Below, piece after piece: positions 25,265-35,416 of a stretch of DNA of 48,691 nucleotides (its first letter is position 1; the number at the start of each line of letters is the position of its first letter). The notes beneath the pieces were generated by a model that made no database searches, was not told the origin of the DNA, and was given only the letters and a program-made list of their open reading frames with translations. A program made the translations under genes and the position numbers. Source of the DNA: CALOCV01 sp942491955 (GTDB lineage Bacteria; Chlamydiota; Chlamydiia; Chlamydiales; CALOCV01); contig CALOCV010000005.1 in the NCBI GenBank assembly GCA_942491955.1, forward strand, positions 1-48,691, read 5' to 3'.

Positions 25265-26633
25265 ATGGAAGGTCCCTCAGAAGCCCCATCTCCATTAGAA
25301 CCATACCATCAGTTGTATACCAAGGCTTTTTCTAAAGAAAAATATAGCGCACATTTAACCAATGCAACAAGAAAAGAAGCTAAAAAAGTAATGCAAGTTG
25401 TTGATCAAGAACAGTTTATTGGACTGTTAGATGAGACAAAAAGTAGTAAAAATTATGGACCGATTAGATCTTCAGATGAAAATTGGTCCAATCGTTTCAA
25501 AAAAATGGGTTTTTAATCTCAATTCTCGAATTTTTTGTCTGGTATTTTCCAAGGATGCACAAAAAATTGCGCAACTTATCGTTCAAAAAGATAACGACTA
25601 TGTGAAACAGCAAATACGACAATTGGAGAAAAAATATGGTAAAGGAGTTGTCGATCTTGCGAAAAAACAATGTTCAGATATCCATGAGTTAGAGAAAAAA
25701 ATCCTAGAAAAAAATGAGGAGTGGTCGAAGCAAAAAAAAAAAATGATTGCACAGAATCTTTTAGATGACGTGGTTCAACAATTTAAAGAAAAGAAACCCG
25801 CAACAGCAGACGAATTTCAACAACAAAATGCTGAAATGGATCGGCAATTGATCCAACTGCTCGATCAGAATATTACGAGCCTAAGAGAGACCATTAGCAA
25901 AAAAGAAAAAGAAAATCAAAAACTTTCTCCATCAAAAACTTTACTTTCTTACCTGCCAAAATCTTCCAAGACAAAAGAAAAAGAGGTATTGAATCAACAA
26001 ACAAAAGAACATAATCAACAATTTATTGAAGAACTAAAAAAAGAGATAGAATCCCTGGAACAGCAAAAGAACAGCGTCTTGGAATCGTCACCACCTATTC
26101 AGCAAACGAAACAAACCGATCTGAGACCATTAACGAATAAGATCGATCGAGAAGTACAAAAAGTGCTTTGGTGGATCATTGCATGGAATATCGGTATTAA
26201 AGATATCCAGTTAACAAAAGAAGAGGGACCTTTACTGGAATACACATTTTTCCTAGAGGGGACTTACCACACTCCTGTGGGAAAATTAATCGATGAAATC
26301 TATAAGGAGAAACGAGCGGAAAAAATAAAAAAAGGCTTGCCGAAGGATTGTTTTTTTGCAATGGGACCGGAGTTAAAGATCGCAATTAACAATAAAGAAA
26401 AAAAAATAACCTTTCTTGATAACGGAATTGCAGCAAAAGATCCCAACGGAAAGAAAACCGTGTTTATTTTCGACTATATACAAAAAATCAGTGACAAGGA
26501 AATCAAAATCAAATTTGAGGGGAAAATGGAAAGCTTTTTCTCTCCCATTAATCTAGCTCTTAAAGTCCCCACTACTAACGCACCAGATACTATACAACAA
26601 TGGCTGAGCAATGGGACGGAGTGGAGACTTTAG
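25265..26633 (+). CDS. Hypothetical coiled-coil protein, frameshifted
   Basis: About 455 residues when one A is removed. The ATG at 25265 has an excellent AAGGAGG ribosome site. The first frame runs to FKKMGF and stops at 25516; the second frame continues as WVFNLNSRIFCLVF to 26633. Reading six instead of seven A at 25499-25505 joins them as RFKKWVFNL. The span of 1369 bases is 456 codons plus one. The middle is Lys/Glu/Gln-rich and strongly coiled-coil-like (about 100-290, for example QQIRQLEKKYGKGVVDL); the C-terminal 150 residues appear globular. No family is recognised. The architecture resembles chlamydial effector or structural proteins, but this is only an impression. It converges on lpxD with a 4-base overlap. 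Confidence 0.65.
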
Positions 26634-27678
26634 GAGTCATGACAACAAGCGCTTTGATAGTGCTGCTCCAGATCGCGGACTTTAATTATGAGCTTTTCGA
26701 GATTGCGCATGTAGACACTGATGCGATTGTATTGTTCAATAGGTAGGACGGGAATCCCGCTATATTTGCCTGATTTGAGCGATTTCGAGACACCACTCTT
26801 TCCTGCGATCATCACGTCGTCATCGAGTTCAATGTGCCCATTAATGGCCACTTGTCCCGCAATCCACGCCCTCTTTCCGATTTTGGTCGATCCCGCAATT
26901 CCCGTCTGTCCAACGATAATAGCGTGCTCTCCAATTTGTACGTTATGAGCAATAAGGACGAGATTGTCAATTTTTGAACCATAGCCAATTTTTGTATGAC
27001 CAAAACGCGCCCGATCGATGGTCGTATTGGCTCCAATCTCCACCCCATCTTCGATGATGACATTTCCTACTTGTTTCAGTTTGTGATGGATGCCGGCTGA
27101 TGTCGTCAGGTATCCAAAACCACAGGAACCGATGACAGCGCCCGGTTGAATAATGACATGTTTTCCGATCTGGCAAAATTCACGAACGACGACTTTGGGA
27201 TAGATCTGCGTCTTTGTATCAATAGAGACATAGGGGCCTAAATAGACTCCGGCACCAACAATAACGTCATCCTGGAGGTGGCAATATTTGTCAATGACAG
27301 CGTAGGGTCCAATCTGGACATGATTACCTAATTGCGCTGTTTCATGGATGACAGCAGTTGGATGGATTCCAGTAAAACCCGAATGCCCCTTCGTTTCATC
27401 ATGAAAAAATTCGACGAGCCATTGAAAAGATTGTGAAGGATTTTTTGTTTTTAAAAGGTTTTTCTTCGATAAATCGTCACAGTGGGTTGGTATAAAAACC
27501 GCTCCGGCACGACTTGTTTTGAGATGTCCTTTGTAGAGAGGATTAGAAAAAAAGAGACATCACTTTCGGTAGCTGTATCGAGTCCTGCACAACCGGTTAC
27601 GAGATATTCGGGATCTCCGATGAGCTCAGAATCCGTCTGTTGGGCTAACTCCCGAAGAGTGATGCTCTTTTTTTCCAT
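26630..27678 (-). CDS. lpxD: UDP-3-O-acyl-glucosamine N-acyltransferase LpxD, frameshifted
   Basis: Adds the N-linked acyl chain to UDP-3-O-acyl-glucosamine in lipid A synthesis. About 349 residues when restored, the usual length. The N-terminal frame reads SDVSFF and then goes wrong; adding one T to the seven-T run (minus strand, 27547-27553) restores SDVSFFSNPLYKGHLKTSRAGAVFIP, a standard LpxD N-domain. The rest is one clean frame of left-handed beta-helix hexapeptides (HIPTAVI, VQIGPYAVID, VIIQPGAVIGSCGFGY), with the catalytic His in DNLVLIAHNVQIG. The 1049-base span is one short of 350 codons. LpxD is essential where the pathway is used, so sequence error is more likely than a pseudogene. 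It lies downstream of ompH, as in Chlamydia. Confidence 0.9.
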
Positions 27679-27696
27679 GGGATCCTTCTTCTAAAA

Positions 27697-28293
27697 CTAA
27701 CCAGCTAAAGCTGTTTGTTGTAGGAGTTCTAATCCCTCTGATGTTTCGAGATGAGCGCCCATGTCATCTTGATCAAAGATTTTATCCATCTCTTTGACGA
27801 CAGCTGGAGAGATGTCAAACTGTTGCGCATAGTCAAATGTGCTTTCATCATTGAGAACGATATCGAGTTTCTCGTTTTGTGCAACCAGTTTTGAAGCACG
27901 GCTGATAACGTCATTGATTTTTTGAACAATCTTGAATTGCGTTTGGTTCAATGCTTGCAAATATTGATTTTGCAATTGGCCCATCTCTTGTGATAGAGCG
28001 CGCAATTTCCTCTTCAAATCGGTTTCTGCTTCGGGTGAAAGGCTATCAAGATAGTCGGGATCATTGGTTTTTTCGACCATATCATTCAATGTCTTCTCTT
28101 TTTCTTCTAAAACCGTTTCCATCTTCTTTTTCAACTTATCAAAATTAGTCTGTTCTTCTTTGCCTAATTTTGAGTTTTCCACACACTTTCTAAAGTTGAC
28201 GACACCGATTTTCATATCGCCTGCAGCCGCACAAAGGGCTGTAGATCCAAGGCTTAAGCTTAAGATCATAAGAGCTTTTGCAAAAAAATTCAT
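27697..28293 (-). CDS. ompH: OmpH/Skp-family periplasmic chaperone
   Basis: A 198-residue periplasmic chaperone that holds unfolded outer-membrane proteins on their way to BamA. It has a signal peptide (MNFFAKALMILSLSLGSTALCAAA), then the family start IGVVNFRKCVENSKLGKEE and a long charged coiled coil (tentacle arms, about 50-145). It ends with a C-terminal extension, beyond what E. coli Skp has, that is Asp/Gln-rich. The bamA-ompH-lpxD order is the one found in Chlamydia (CT241-CT243) and in many proteobacteria. Spacing to bamA is 22 bases and to lpxD 18 bases, so all three are likely co-transcribed. Confidence 0.92.
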   Translation of the reverse strand: MNFFAKALMILSLSLGSTALCAAAGDMKIGVVNFRKCVENSKLGKEEQTNFDKLKKKMETVLEEKEKTLNDMVEKTNDPDYLDSLSPEAETDLKRKLRALSQEMGQLQNQYLQALNQTQFKIVQKINDVISRASKLVAQNEKLDIVLNDESTFDYAQQFDISPAVVKEMDKIFDQDDMGAHLETSEGLELLQQTALAG

Positions 28294-28315
28294 GAGTTCT
28301 CCTAATTACTTCTCG

Positions 28316-30777
28316 TTAAAATTGTCCTCCGACAGAGATAAAGAATCGTTTGACTTCTCTTCGATTCTTGGGATTTATGGGATAACCAATACCCATTGTT
28401 ATCGGAGGGAGACTACTGATGAGTTGGAACCGCGATCCAAAACCGGCAGAGAAGCGCATACCTGTGAAAAAATCCCATTCAGAGCGGTTAAGAGCACCTC
28501 CATCAAAAAAGAGGAACCCTTCGACATTTGGAGTAAAGAAATGAGTGTATTCTGCTGAAAGAAACTGTAGTGATAGGCCTCCTCGCGGGGCATTGGGCTT
28601 ATCGGGAAAGACAGGTCCTATTTTATAAGGGCGGTATCCGCGAACAAAGAATTCATCTCCGAGGAAGAGTCTTTCGTCAAGGGGGATTCCTTGATAGCGC
28701 TGTTGCCCCCAAGGCTGAATGAATTTCATATCCCCACGAAGGCGAATCACTCCGCATTGTCTGATAGGGTAATAGTAGGCGTTGAGATAGGAAAACGTTA
28801 AGAAACGGAAAGGACCTCCGACGCCGGCAAATTCGGCCTGAAAAGTAGAAGCCCACCCACAAAGAGGATTATAAGCATTATCGCGTGTGTCGTAGAGGAG
28901 CCGAACACCTGCTGCGGAGACAAGGCCTCGGATTCCCGTTTCTTTTTCATAAGGACCTTTTCCGCCGGCGTTTTGCTCTTGGAGAAGGCGATTACCTTCA
29001 TCGCGCATATCTTGGGTTGCTTGTCGAACGACAGATGTTAGAGCGTTTTCTTTTGGATCCTCGCTGTCATCATCGTCATCATCGGGTTTTCCTGTTCGCT
29101 TTGTGTAGGAGTATTTCATGCGGTAGTAGTAAGCAATTTGCATGAAGGCATTGAGTCGATACGAAGCATTGAAAGAGGCACCTAAAGTACGAAAATAGTA
29201 GTCGCTGGAGACATAACGCGTGGTCTCTTGAGCCACATTAAAACCGATGGTCCATGGTGTGTCATAGATAAAAGGTTTTACCCATTGCGCACTATAGCTC
29301 GAATTTTTCATTCCTATAGTGGCATTGAGTTTCAGAAATTCTCCGGCTCCTCGAAGGGCGCAAACACCATATTTTTGTAAAGCACGGAAACCACAAATAT
29401 TAAAATTCCTCTCAGTAATTTCTAAGACACCAAAAAGATTTTCAATATTACTCAATCCAGCCGAAAGGCTAAAATTTCCCGTCCCAGTCTCTTCCACTTC
29501 GATGTAGACGTCGCGGTATTCGGGGCCAAAGAGGGCGCTGTCACCGGTTTTAACGGCATAGACATTGACATTTTTGAAATACCCAATATTGAGAAGACGC
29601 GTCTCTGTCCTTTGGAGTTTATCGGCGTTAAAGACCTCTCCTGGTGTCAGAAGAGCTTCAAGGAGGATGATTCGCGTGTGGGTGTTATAGTTGCCAAATA
29701 CTTGAATCAGTCCGACGCGGTAGCATTGGGATTCTTCAATGGAGAAATGGATATTGTATGTGTTCGTTCCGGGGATCAAGCAGGTGTCAAAATTGACAAA
29801 CGCGTCGATATATCCAATCCGGCCGTAGGCATTGCGGATATTTTGTAAAGATTGTCGAAGAGAGTCGGACGAGAAGATCTCTCCCTCTTGAAATAGAAGG
29901 TGTTGATAAAGGCAGGCATCATCCAAAACACCGTTCCCTTCGAAGGAAATCGACCCAATGTGGTAGAGAGGGCCTTTATCGGCAAGGATCAAAAGACCGA
30001 GTTGGTTATTACCGATTTGTTCTACTTGTATGGAGACTTGTGCATCGGCATATCCTTTGTTACGGAGGTAGTCCATGATGATAAATTCATCTTGGCGAAC
30101 CATATCTTCATTATAGACACCCTCACCAGTGACCCATCCTGTGATCATGTTGAAGAGCTTCGTCGACATGGTATCGAGGACGTACCGTTCTTCTTCGTAA
30201 GTAAATCCTTTGAAGTCGATATTGCGAATCCGTCCATGCCGTCCCTCTTCGATCGAGATGGTGATATCGATTTCATTCGTGATGGGATCTTGTTCGACGC
30301 CGTAAAGGATTTTCGCTTCGAAAAATCCTTTTCTCGTATAAAGACCTTTGAGTTTTTGAAAAGCGCGATTGAATTCGAGGCGATCGTAGACGGCAAGGGG
30401 ATAGATGGCGAGTTCACTCTGAAGGCTCTTTGTGCTACACATTTGGTTGCCAATGAATTGGATCGAGCGGATGAGGGGTTTGGGGTGGAGTGTGAGGGGA
30501 TGACTAGGCGTTCCCCATCATAATTAAATAGGGGGACGACGCGAGAGAATTCCTGACTCAATGTTTTGAGATCTTCATCAAAGAGGGTGTGGGAGAAGGC
30601 ATTTCCCGCTTGTGTTTTTAAGCGGGTACGGACATTTTCCGGCGTTGCTGAAGAGATGCCAAAATCATCAACGATAGTAATAGCAACCTCACCAATGACT
30701 GTATTCTCATATTGGAAGGGTTGAGCCCATAGGGGGAGTGTTACAAAGAGAAAAAAGAGAGAAGCTATGATACGCAT
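28316..30777 (-). CDS. bamA: Outer membrane protein assembly factor BamA (Omp85), frameshifted
   Basis: Inserts beta-barrel proteins into the outer membrane. About 820 residues when restored. The signal peptide starts at Met 30777 (MRIIASLFFLFVTLPLWAQ). The first frame runs through POTRA1 to GERLVIP and then leaves the frame; one more C in the CCCC run (minus strand; GGGG 30496-30499) gives GERLVIPLTLHPKPLIRSIQ and joins the long frame. POTRA repeats follow, then a 16-strand barrel with the lid-loop motif VRGYRPY and a terminal FISVGGQF with C-terminal Phe. The total of 2462 bases is one short of 821 codons. A poly-Asp stretch (DDDDDDSEDP) lies in an extracellular-loop region. Chlamydial homologue CT241. 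Confidence 0.92.
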
Positions 30778-30804
30778 GGTCGGCCTTTCACGTGAAATCT
30801 TCAT

Positions 30805-30846
30805 TAGGTTGTGCCATCAATTGGCTAAAATTGACGAGACGTCCTA
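30805..30846. repeat. Partial copy of the palindromic repeat
   Basis: TGCCATCAATTGGCTAAAAT followed by TGACGAGACGTCCTAG resembles the reverse complement of 15875-15926 (CGTGTCATCAATTGGCTAAA), with part of the second arm missing. It sits just upstream of the bamA start. The remaining DNA up to recR (30847-30971) shows nothing recognisable. Confidence 0.6.
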
Positions 30847-30971
30847 GATCGTTCGTTGTCAAAACAATGGACTATGATAGGTAATCAATGGGTATTTGTC
30901 ACCCCCTTTCTTCTCTTCACATACCGAATAGGATGCAAAAATCCACTTAGAAGCATCTCTCGATAGATTTT

Positions 30972-31568
30972 TTAAAATTGTGTTCGAGAAGAGAAGGCTC
31001 TGGCCAATGTACCGCCATCGACATACTCTAAAGCACTTCCCATGGGAATACCAAAAGCAAGACGGGAGATGGGAATCGAAAAAGAGGCGAGTTCATCTCG
31101 TAAGAATAGGGCTGTCGCATCCCCTTCGAGGGTAGAATCGAGCGCAATGACCATTTCATGAATCTCCTCTTCCTGTAGGCGGCGCTTGAGAGCATCCATG
31201 CGGAGCTCTTCCGGTCCCTTCTGTTCCAGGGGGGAGATCAATCCACCAAGGACGTGATAAAGACCTCGATATTGGTGGGTCTCTTCGATCGAAAAAGCCT
31301 CCCTTGCTGATGCGATAATGCAAAGCGTTGTTCGGTCGCGACGAAAATCTTGGCAAAAAGGGCAAACTTCTTCGATCAAGAGACATCCGCAGCAGGAGCA
31401 GTAGGAAAGAGAGGTAGCGAGGCCTTCAATCGCATCAACGAAACAACGATTTTCTTCAGAAGTCCAATCGAGGATAGAAAAAGCGAATCGTTCGGCGCTC
31501 TTCCTTCCTACGCCAGGAAGTTTTTGTAGAGCGGCAAGTGCAGATTGGAGGGGTTTTGGGTAACGCAA
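30972..31568 (-). CDS. recR: Recombination protein RecR
   Basis: A 198-residue recombination mediator acting with RecF/RecO to load RecA at gaps. Domains in order: N-terminal helix-hairpin-helix (LPGVGRKSAERFAFSIL, about 17-33), a Cys4 zinc finger (CSCCGCLLIEEVCPFC, Cys 57, 60, 69, 72), then a Toprim domain (TTLCIIASAREAFSIEE) and the Walker B-like C-terminal part. The length is usual. The next genes, fabH onward, diverge from a 75-base gap. The bamA-recR-fabH order corresponds to CT241-CT240-CT239. Confidence 0.95.
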   Translation of the reverse strand: MRYPKPLQSALAALQKLPGVGRKSAERFAFSILDWTSEENRCFVDAIEGLATSLSYCSCCGCLLIEEVCPFCQDFRRDRTTLCIIASAREAFSIEETHQYRGLYHVLGGLISPLEQKGPEELRMDALKRRLQEEEIHEMVIALDSTLEGDATALFLRDELASFSIPISRLAFGIPMGSALEYVDGGTLARAFSSRTQF

Positions 31569-31643
31569 AAAAGGGGAGGTGGATGATTTTTAATGAACAT
31601 GGTAAAATAACACTTTTTCTCGAAAAGAAGCAACGGAAAATCC

Positions 31644-32642
31644 ATGCCTTTTAAACATTCGGCAATGATCATCGGTCTGGGGTCTTACCTTCCCAATAAG
31701 GTCATGACCAACAGGGATTTTGCAGCCATTGTTGATACTTCTGATGAATGGATTGTCTCGCGAACGGGCATACGAGAGCGGCGGATCGCTTCCGAATCGG
31801 AGTTCCCCTCGATTATGGGAGCTGAAGCAGCGCGTAAAGCCATGCAGGCAGCAGGAATTCAAGTAGAGGAGATCGAAGCTCTTGTCGTCGCGACGATGTC
31901 TCCAGATCAACTCTGTCCCAGTACAGCGGCTCTCATCCAGAAAGAAATCGGAGCCTCTTCTGCTGCTATTTTTGATATCCAAGCCGCTTGTTCGGGGTAC
32001 CTCTATGGACTTTCTGTAGCCAAGGCGTATGTCGAGTCGGGGATATTCAAAAATATTCTTTTTGTAGCAACGGAGAAAATGTCTTCTCTTGTAGACTATT
32101 CGGATCGGGCATCGTGCATTCTTTTTGGAGATGGAGCTACCGCTGCTGTTGTAGCAAAGGGAAATAAAGGGCTTGCCATTCGATCGATTTCATTGGGAGG
32201 TGATGGGTGTTTGGGGGAATTACTTGAGATACCGGCAGGCGGGGCGAAAAAGCCTCCGACTCACGAAACGGTCAATAAGAAGCAGCATTTTCTTTCTATG
32301 CAGGGGAACGAAATTTTCCGGCATGCTGTCCGCAGGATGGCTTCTGCTGTGGAACAATGCTTGGATAAAGAGGGAAAGCAAAAAGAAGAGATCGACTGGT
32401 TGGTTCCCCATCAAGCCAATATGCGCATCATTGATGCGCTTGTTGAGCGGTTATCGATGGATCCAGAAAAAGTGATCAAAACATTGCATAAATACGGGAA
32501 TACCGCTGCATCAAGTATTGGCATCGCTCTTGATGAGTTGATGGAAGCTGGGCGTGTCAAGGAGGGGAATGATATTCTTCTTGTTGCTTTTGGAGGGGGG
32601 CTTACCTGGGGAGCCACTTTACTTACATATGGAGGAAGATAG
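31644..32642 (+). CDS. fabH: Beta-ketoacyl-ACP synthase III FabH
   Basis: Condenses acetyl-CoA with malonyl-ACP to start type II fatty-acid synthesis. The 332-residue protein has the catalytic triad: Cys in IQAACSGYLYG (about 116), His in VPHQANMRI (about 256) and Asn in YGNTAASS (about 286). The N-terminus GLGSYLPNKVMTN and TSDEWIVSRTGIRER are typical. Met at 31665 is an alternative start that would cut seven residues without touching the fold. First gene of the fab operon; fabD starts right after its stop. Confidence 0.96.
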   Translation: MPFKHSAMIIGLGSYLPNKVMTNRDFAAIVDTSDEWIVSRTGIRERRIASESEFPSIMGAEAARKAMQAAGIQVEEIEALVVATMSPDQLCPSTAALIQKEIGASSAAIFDIQAACSGYLYGLSVAKAYVESGIFKNILFVATEKMSSLVDYSDRASCILFGDGATAAVVAKGNKGLAIRSISLGGDGCLGELLEIPAGGAKKPPTHETVNKKQHFLSMQGNEIFRHAVRRMASAVEQCLDKEGKQKEEIDWLVPHQANMRIIDALVERLSMDPEKVIKTLHKYGNTAASSIGIALDELMEAGRVKEGNDILLVAFGGGLTWGATLLTYGGR

Positions 32643-33605
32643 ATGGGACATTTTCAACAAATTGCTTTTCTTTTCCCTGGGCAAGGGACCCAATACGTGG
32701 GTATGGGGCGCGATTTTTTTCAACAGTTTTCTATAGCAAAAAAATGTTTTGAAGAAGCGGATGACCTTTTAGGAAGAAAACTCTCAGCAATTACCTTTAA
32801 TGGGCCTGAAGCACTACTCACAGAGACGCAGAACAGTCAGCTCGCAATTTATGTAATGAGTCTTGCGATATGGGCTGTTGTTCAACAAGAAGTGGGACCC
32901 TTAGATCCTTACGTTTGTGCAGGTTTGAGCTTAGGAGAATACACCGCTTTGACTGCCGCAGGATACCTCCCTTTCCAACAGGGCCTTGCTCTTGTCGATA
33001 AACGAGCTCGCTTCATGAACCAAGCGTGCCAACAAACCAAAGGAGCCATGGCTGCTGTGATGGGATTGTCAGGAGAAGATGTGGAAAAGGCGATAGAAGC
33101 TTTAAGACTTCCCGACGATATTTGGATCGCTAACCTCAACTGTCCGGGACAAGTTGTGATTTCAGGAACGCAGAAAGGAGTTGAGCAAGCGGGTCGTGTT
33201 CTTCAGGAAAAAGGGGCCAAACGGATCATCCCTCTTCAAGTATATGGCGCTTTTCATAGTGGTTTGATGCGGTCGGCACAAGAACAGCTCGCACCATTTA
33301 TTCAAGAAATTCCGTGGCAGAAGGGGGGGGCATCGGTTGTGATGAATGTTCCCGGAGATTTTGTCAGCGAAAAGAAAGATATAGAAAAAAATCTAATCAA
33401 ACAAGTCACGCATCCAGTGCGTTGGGAACAAGGAATTCGAGTGATGGCAGATCGAGGAGTCGATCTTTATATCGAAATGGGATGTGGCAAAACTCTCGCT
33501 GGTATGAATAAAAGGATCGGAATCGAGGGAAAGAGCTGTTCTGTAAGTTTAGTGGACGATCTCGCCACACTGCAGCATATTCTTGCAAAAGGAGCCCAAT
33601 CATGA
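32643..33605 (+). CDS. fabD: Malonyl-CoA:ACP transacylase FabD
   Basis: Moves malonyl from CoA to acyl carrier protein. The 320-residue protein starts with the family LFPGQGTQYVGMG (about 10-22), the nucleophile elbow GLSLGEY (Ser about 96) and the catalytic His in FHSGLM (about 205), with QVYG just before. Its start directly follows the fabH stop, and its stop overlaps the fabG start (ATGA-type), consistent with tight operon translation. Confidence 0.96.
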   Translation: MGHFQQIAFLFPGQGTQYVGMGRDFFQQFSIAKKCFEEADDLLGRKLSAITFNGPEALLTETQNSQLAIYVMSLAIWAVVQQEVGPLDPYVCAGLSLGEYTALTAAGYLPFQQGLALVDKRARFMNQACQQTKGAMAAVMGLSGEDVEKAIEALRLPDDIWIANLNCPGQVVISGTQKGVEQAGRVLQEKGAKRIIPLQVYGAFHSGLMRSAQEQLAPFIQEIPWQKGGASVVMNVPGDFVSEKKDIEKNLIKQVTHPVRWEQGIRVMADRGVDLYIEMGCGKTLAGMNKRIGIEGKSCSVSLVDDLATLQHILAKGAQS

Positions 33606-34351
33606 TGTTACTCGAAGGAAAAAGAGCGTTGATTACCGGAGGGAGTGCAGGTATAGGCAGAGCGGTTGCTTTTCGATTTGCGTCTCAAGGAGCAAAAATC
33701 GCATTGATGGGAACACACGCTGGACGGGGAAAAAACGTCGTTCAAGAACTCTTGAAGACCTATCCCAATTGTGAAGCGTTGTTTGTACCAACCGATGTCT
33801 CCAATGCGCAATCTGTTGAAGAGGGAACAAAAAAAGTGTTGGAGGCTTTTTCCACAATTGATATCCTCGTTAACAATGCTGGCATTACACGCGATCAATT
33901 GTTGATACGGATGAGTGAGGAAGATTGGGATCGCGTGATGGAGACTAATGTCAAATCGTGTTATCTCCTTTGCCGCATCATTGCAAAACAGATGATGAAA
34001 GCGAGAAAGGGGAAGATCATCCAAATGAGCTCTGTTATTGGGCTCATGGGAAACAAAGGCCAGACAAATTATGCTGCTTCGAAAGCAGCAATGATTGGGT
34101 TTACCAAGTCATTGGCTAAGGAGTTAGCTTCTCGAAGCGTTTACGTCAATGCTATCGCTCCAGGATTTATTGAAACGTCAATGACGGATGCATTAACCGA
34201 CGAAATAAAAACAGAAATCCTGCGGCATGTTCCGCTAGGTCGCTTGGGGACGCCTGAAGAGGTTGCCGATGTCGCTCTTTTTCTCGCGGGTCCTTTATCG
34301 AACTACATGACAGGACAAGTCATTGCCGTCGATGGTGGAATGATCATGTAA
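33602..34351 (+). CDS. fabG: 3-oxoacyl-ACP reductase FabG
   Basis: NADPH-dependent short-chain dehydrogenase reducing 3-oxoacyl-ACP. 249 residues with TGGSAGIG cofactor loop (12-19), NNAG (91-94) and the catalytic set Ser (143/144 in QMSSVIG), Tyr 157 and Lys 161 in NYAASKAA, and the C-terminal GQVIAVDGGM. Two adjacent ATG codons (33602, 33605) may start it; the first overlaps the fabD stop. Confidence 0.96.
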   Translation: MMLLEGKRALITGGSAGIGRAVAFRFASQGAKIALMGTHAGRGKNVVQELLKTYPNCEALFVPTDVSNAQSVEEGTKKVLEAFSTIDILVNNAGITRDQLLIRMSEEDWDRVMETNVKSCYLLCRIIAKQMMKARKGKIIQMSSVIGLMGNKGQTNYAASKAAMIGFTKSLAKELASRSVYVNAIAPGFIETSMTDALTDEIKTEILRHVPLGRLGTPEEVADVALFLAGPLSNYMTGQVIAVDGGMIM

Positions 34352-34381
34352 TACCAATAAGAAATAATTAAAGGTTAAATT

Positions 34382-34615
34382 ATGTCAAATGAACAAAAAG
34401 TAATCGATATCGTTGTCGAGCAATTAGGTGTCGATAAGGATGAAGTAACAATGGAAAAATCGTTTGTTGAGGATTTGAATGCCGATTCTCTCGATTTGAC
34501 CGAGCTTGTCATGGCTCTTGAAGAGCAATTTGGTACGGAAATTTCTACGGACGAAGCACAAGAGCTCAAAACAGTAGGAGATGTCGTTCGCTATATTGAT
34601 GCAAAGACGTCATAA
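34382..34615 (+). CDS. acpP: Acyl carrier protein AcpP
   Basis: 77 residues, acidic, carrying the phosphopantetheine site DLNADSLDLTEL (Ser about 36) that holds the growing acyl chain. The ribosome site AAAGG lies 8-9 bases before the ATG. It is 30 bases after fabG and is the last gene of the fab operon, followed by a strong terminator at 34636. Confidence 0.96.
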   Translation: MSNEQKVIDIVVEQLGVDKDEVTMEKSFVEDLNADSLDLTELVMALEEQFGTEISTDEAQELKTVGDVVRYIDAKTS

Positions 34616-34635
34616 CATTTGCGATTTGGATTGGA

Positions 34636-34665
34636 CTTGGGGTCAGGCTTGACCCCAAGCTTTTC
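34636..34665 (+). terminator. Intrinsic terminator of the fab operon
   Basis: A perfect 10-bp stem CTTGGGGTCA / TGACCCCAAG with a GGCT loop, then CTTTTCC. Twenty bases after the acpP stop. Confidence 0.85.
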
Positions 34666-34689
34666 CAAGCTTTTGTTGGAGGAAGGATT

Positions 34690-34791
34690 ATGAAAAATAT
34701 CGATGTTGGTATCATCCTGTCGACGATAGTCTTTTATATCCAAACAACTTCAAGAATTGGATTTATGGCCATAAACTCTTCTGTGCTTTAA
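34690..34791 (+). pseudogene. Truncated reading frame after acpP
   Basis: An ATG with a strong GGAGGAAGG ribosome site starts a frame of 33 residues (MKNIDVGIILSTIVFYIQ, then a stop at 34789). After codon 15 or so the DNA becomes the dispersed repeat TATCCAAACAACTTCAAG. The good ribosome site with a short, hydrophobic N-terminus suggests the start of a former gene cut off by repeat insertion. No homologue is recognised. Confidence 0.4.
34737..34760. repeat. Short dispersed repeat (CCAAACAACTTCAAG), copy 3
   Basis: TATCCAAACAACTTCAAGAA, one base shorter than the copies at 11276 and 13862, and followed by TTGG where copy 2 has TGGG. Confidence 0.6.
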
Positions 34792-35416
34792 CACCATATC
34801 CTTCATACATGAACGAAACGCAAAGGGGCAAAGACGGTAAGGCGCAAAGAAAGATGAAGATCAATTTGTGCACTTTCTTACCGGAATGGGTCGCATGGGC
34901 TGTTAACCGGAATTAAGCTAGGGCTTCTAGCCAATTTCGGTCAATCTTGCGTTAAGGATGGGATCCATAGAGTCGTTAATGGTCTATAATTTCTTTGCGT
35001 CTTACCGTCTTTGCTTCTTTGCGTTTTACATGCCATTGACAGTCAAGTATGTAAGGAAAAATTTTGAAAAATCAATTCAAATCACCATAAAAGATTCAAA
35101 TATCCTTCATACATGAACGAAACGCAAAGGGGCAAAGACGGTAAGGCGCAAAGAAAGATGAAGATCAATTTGTGCACTTTCTTACCGGAATGGGTCGCAT
35201 GGGCTGTTAACCGGAATTAAGCTAGGGCTTCTAGCCAATTTCGGTCAATCTTGCTTTAAGGATGGGATCCATAGAGTCGTTAATGGTCTATAATTTCTTT
35301 GCGTCTTACCGTCTTTGCTTCTTTGCGTTTTACATGCCATTGACAGTCAACTATGTGAGGAAAAATTTTGAAAAATCAATTCAAATCACCATAAAAGATT
35401 CAAATATCCTTCATAC

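Noticed and set aside
28885..30523. Plus-strand open frames across bamA
   Set aside because: Antisense to the barrel and POTRA coding sequence, with no recognisable domains or ribosome sites.
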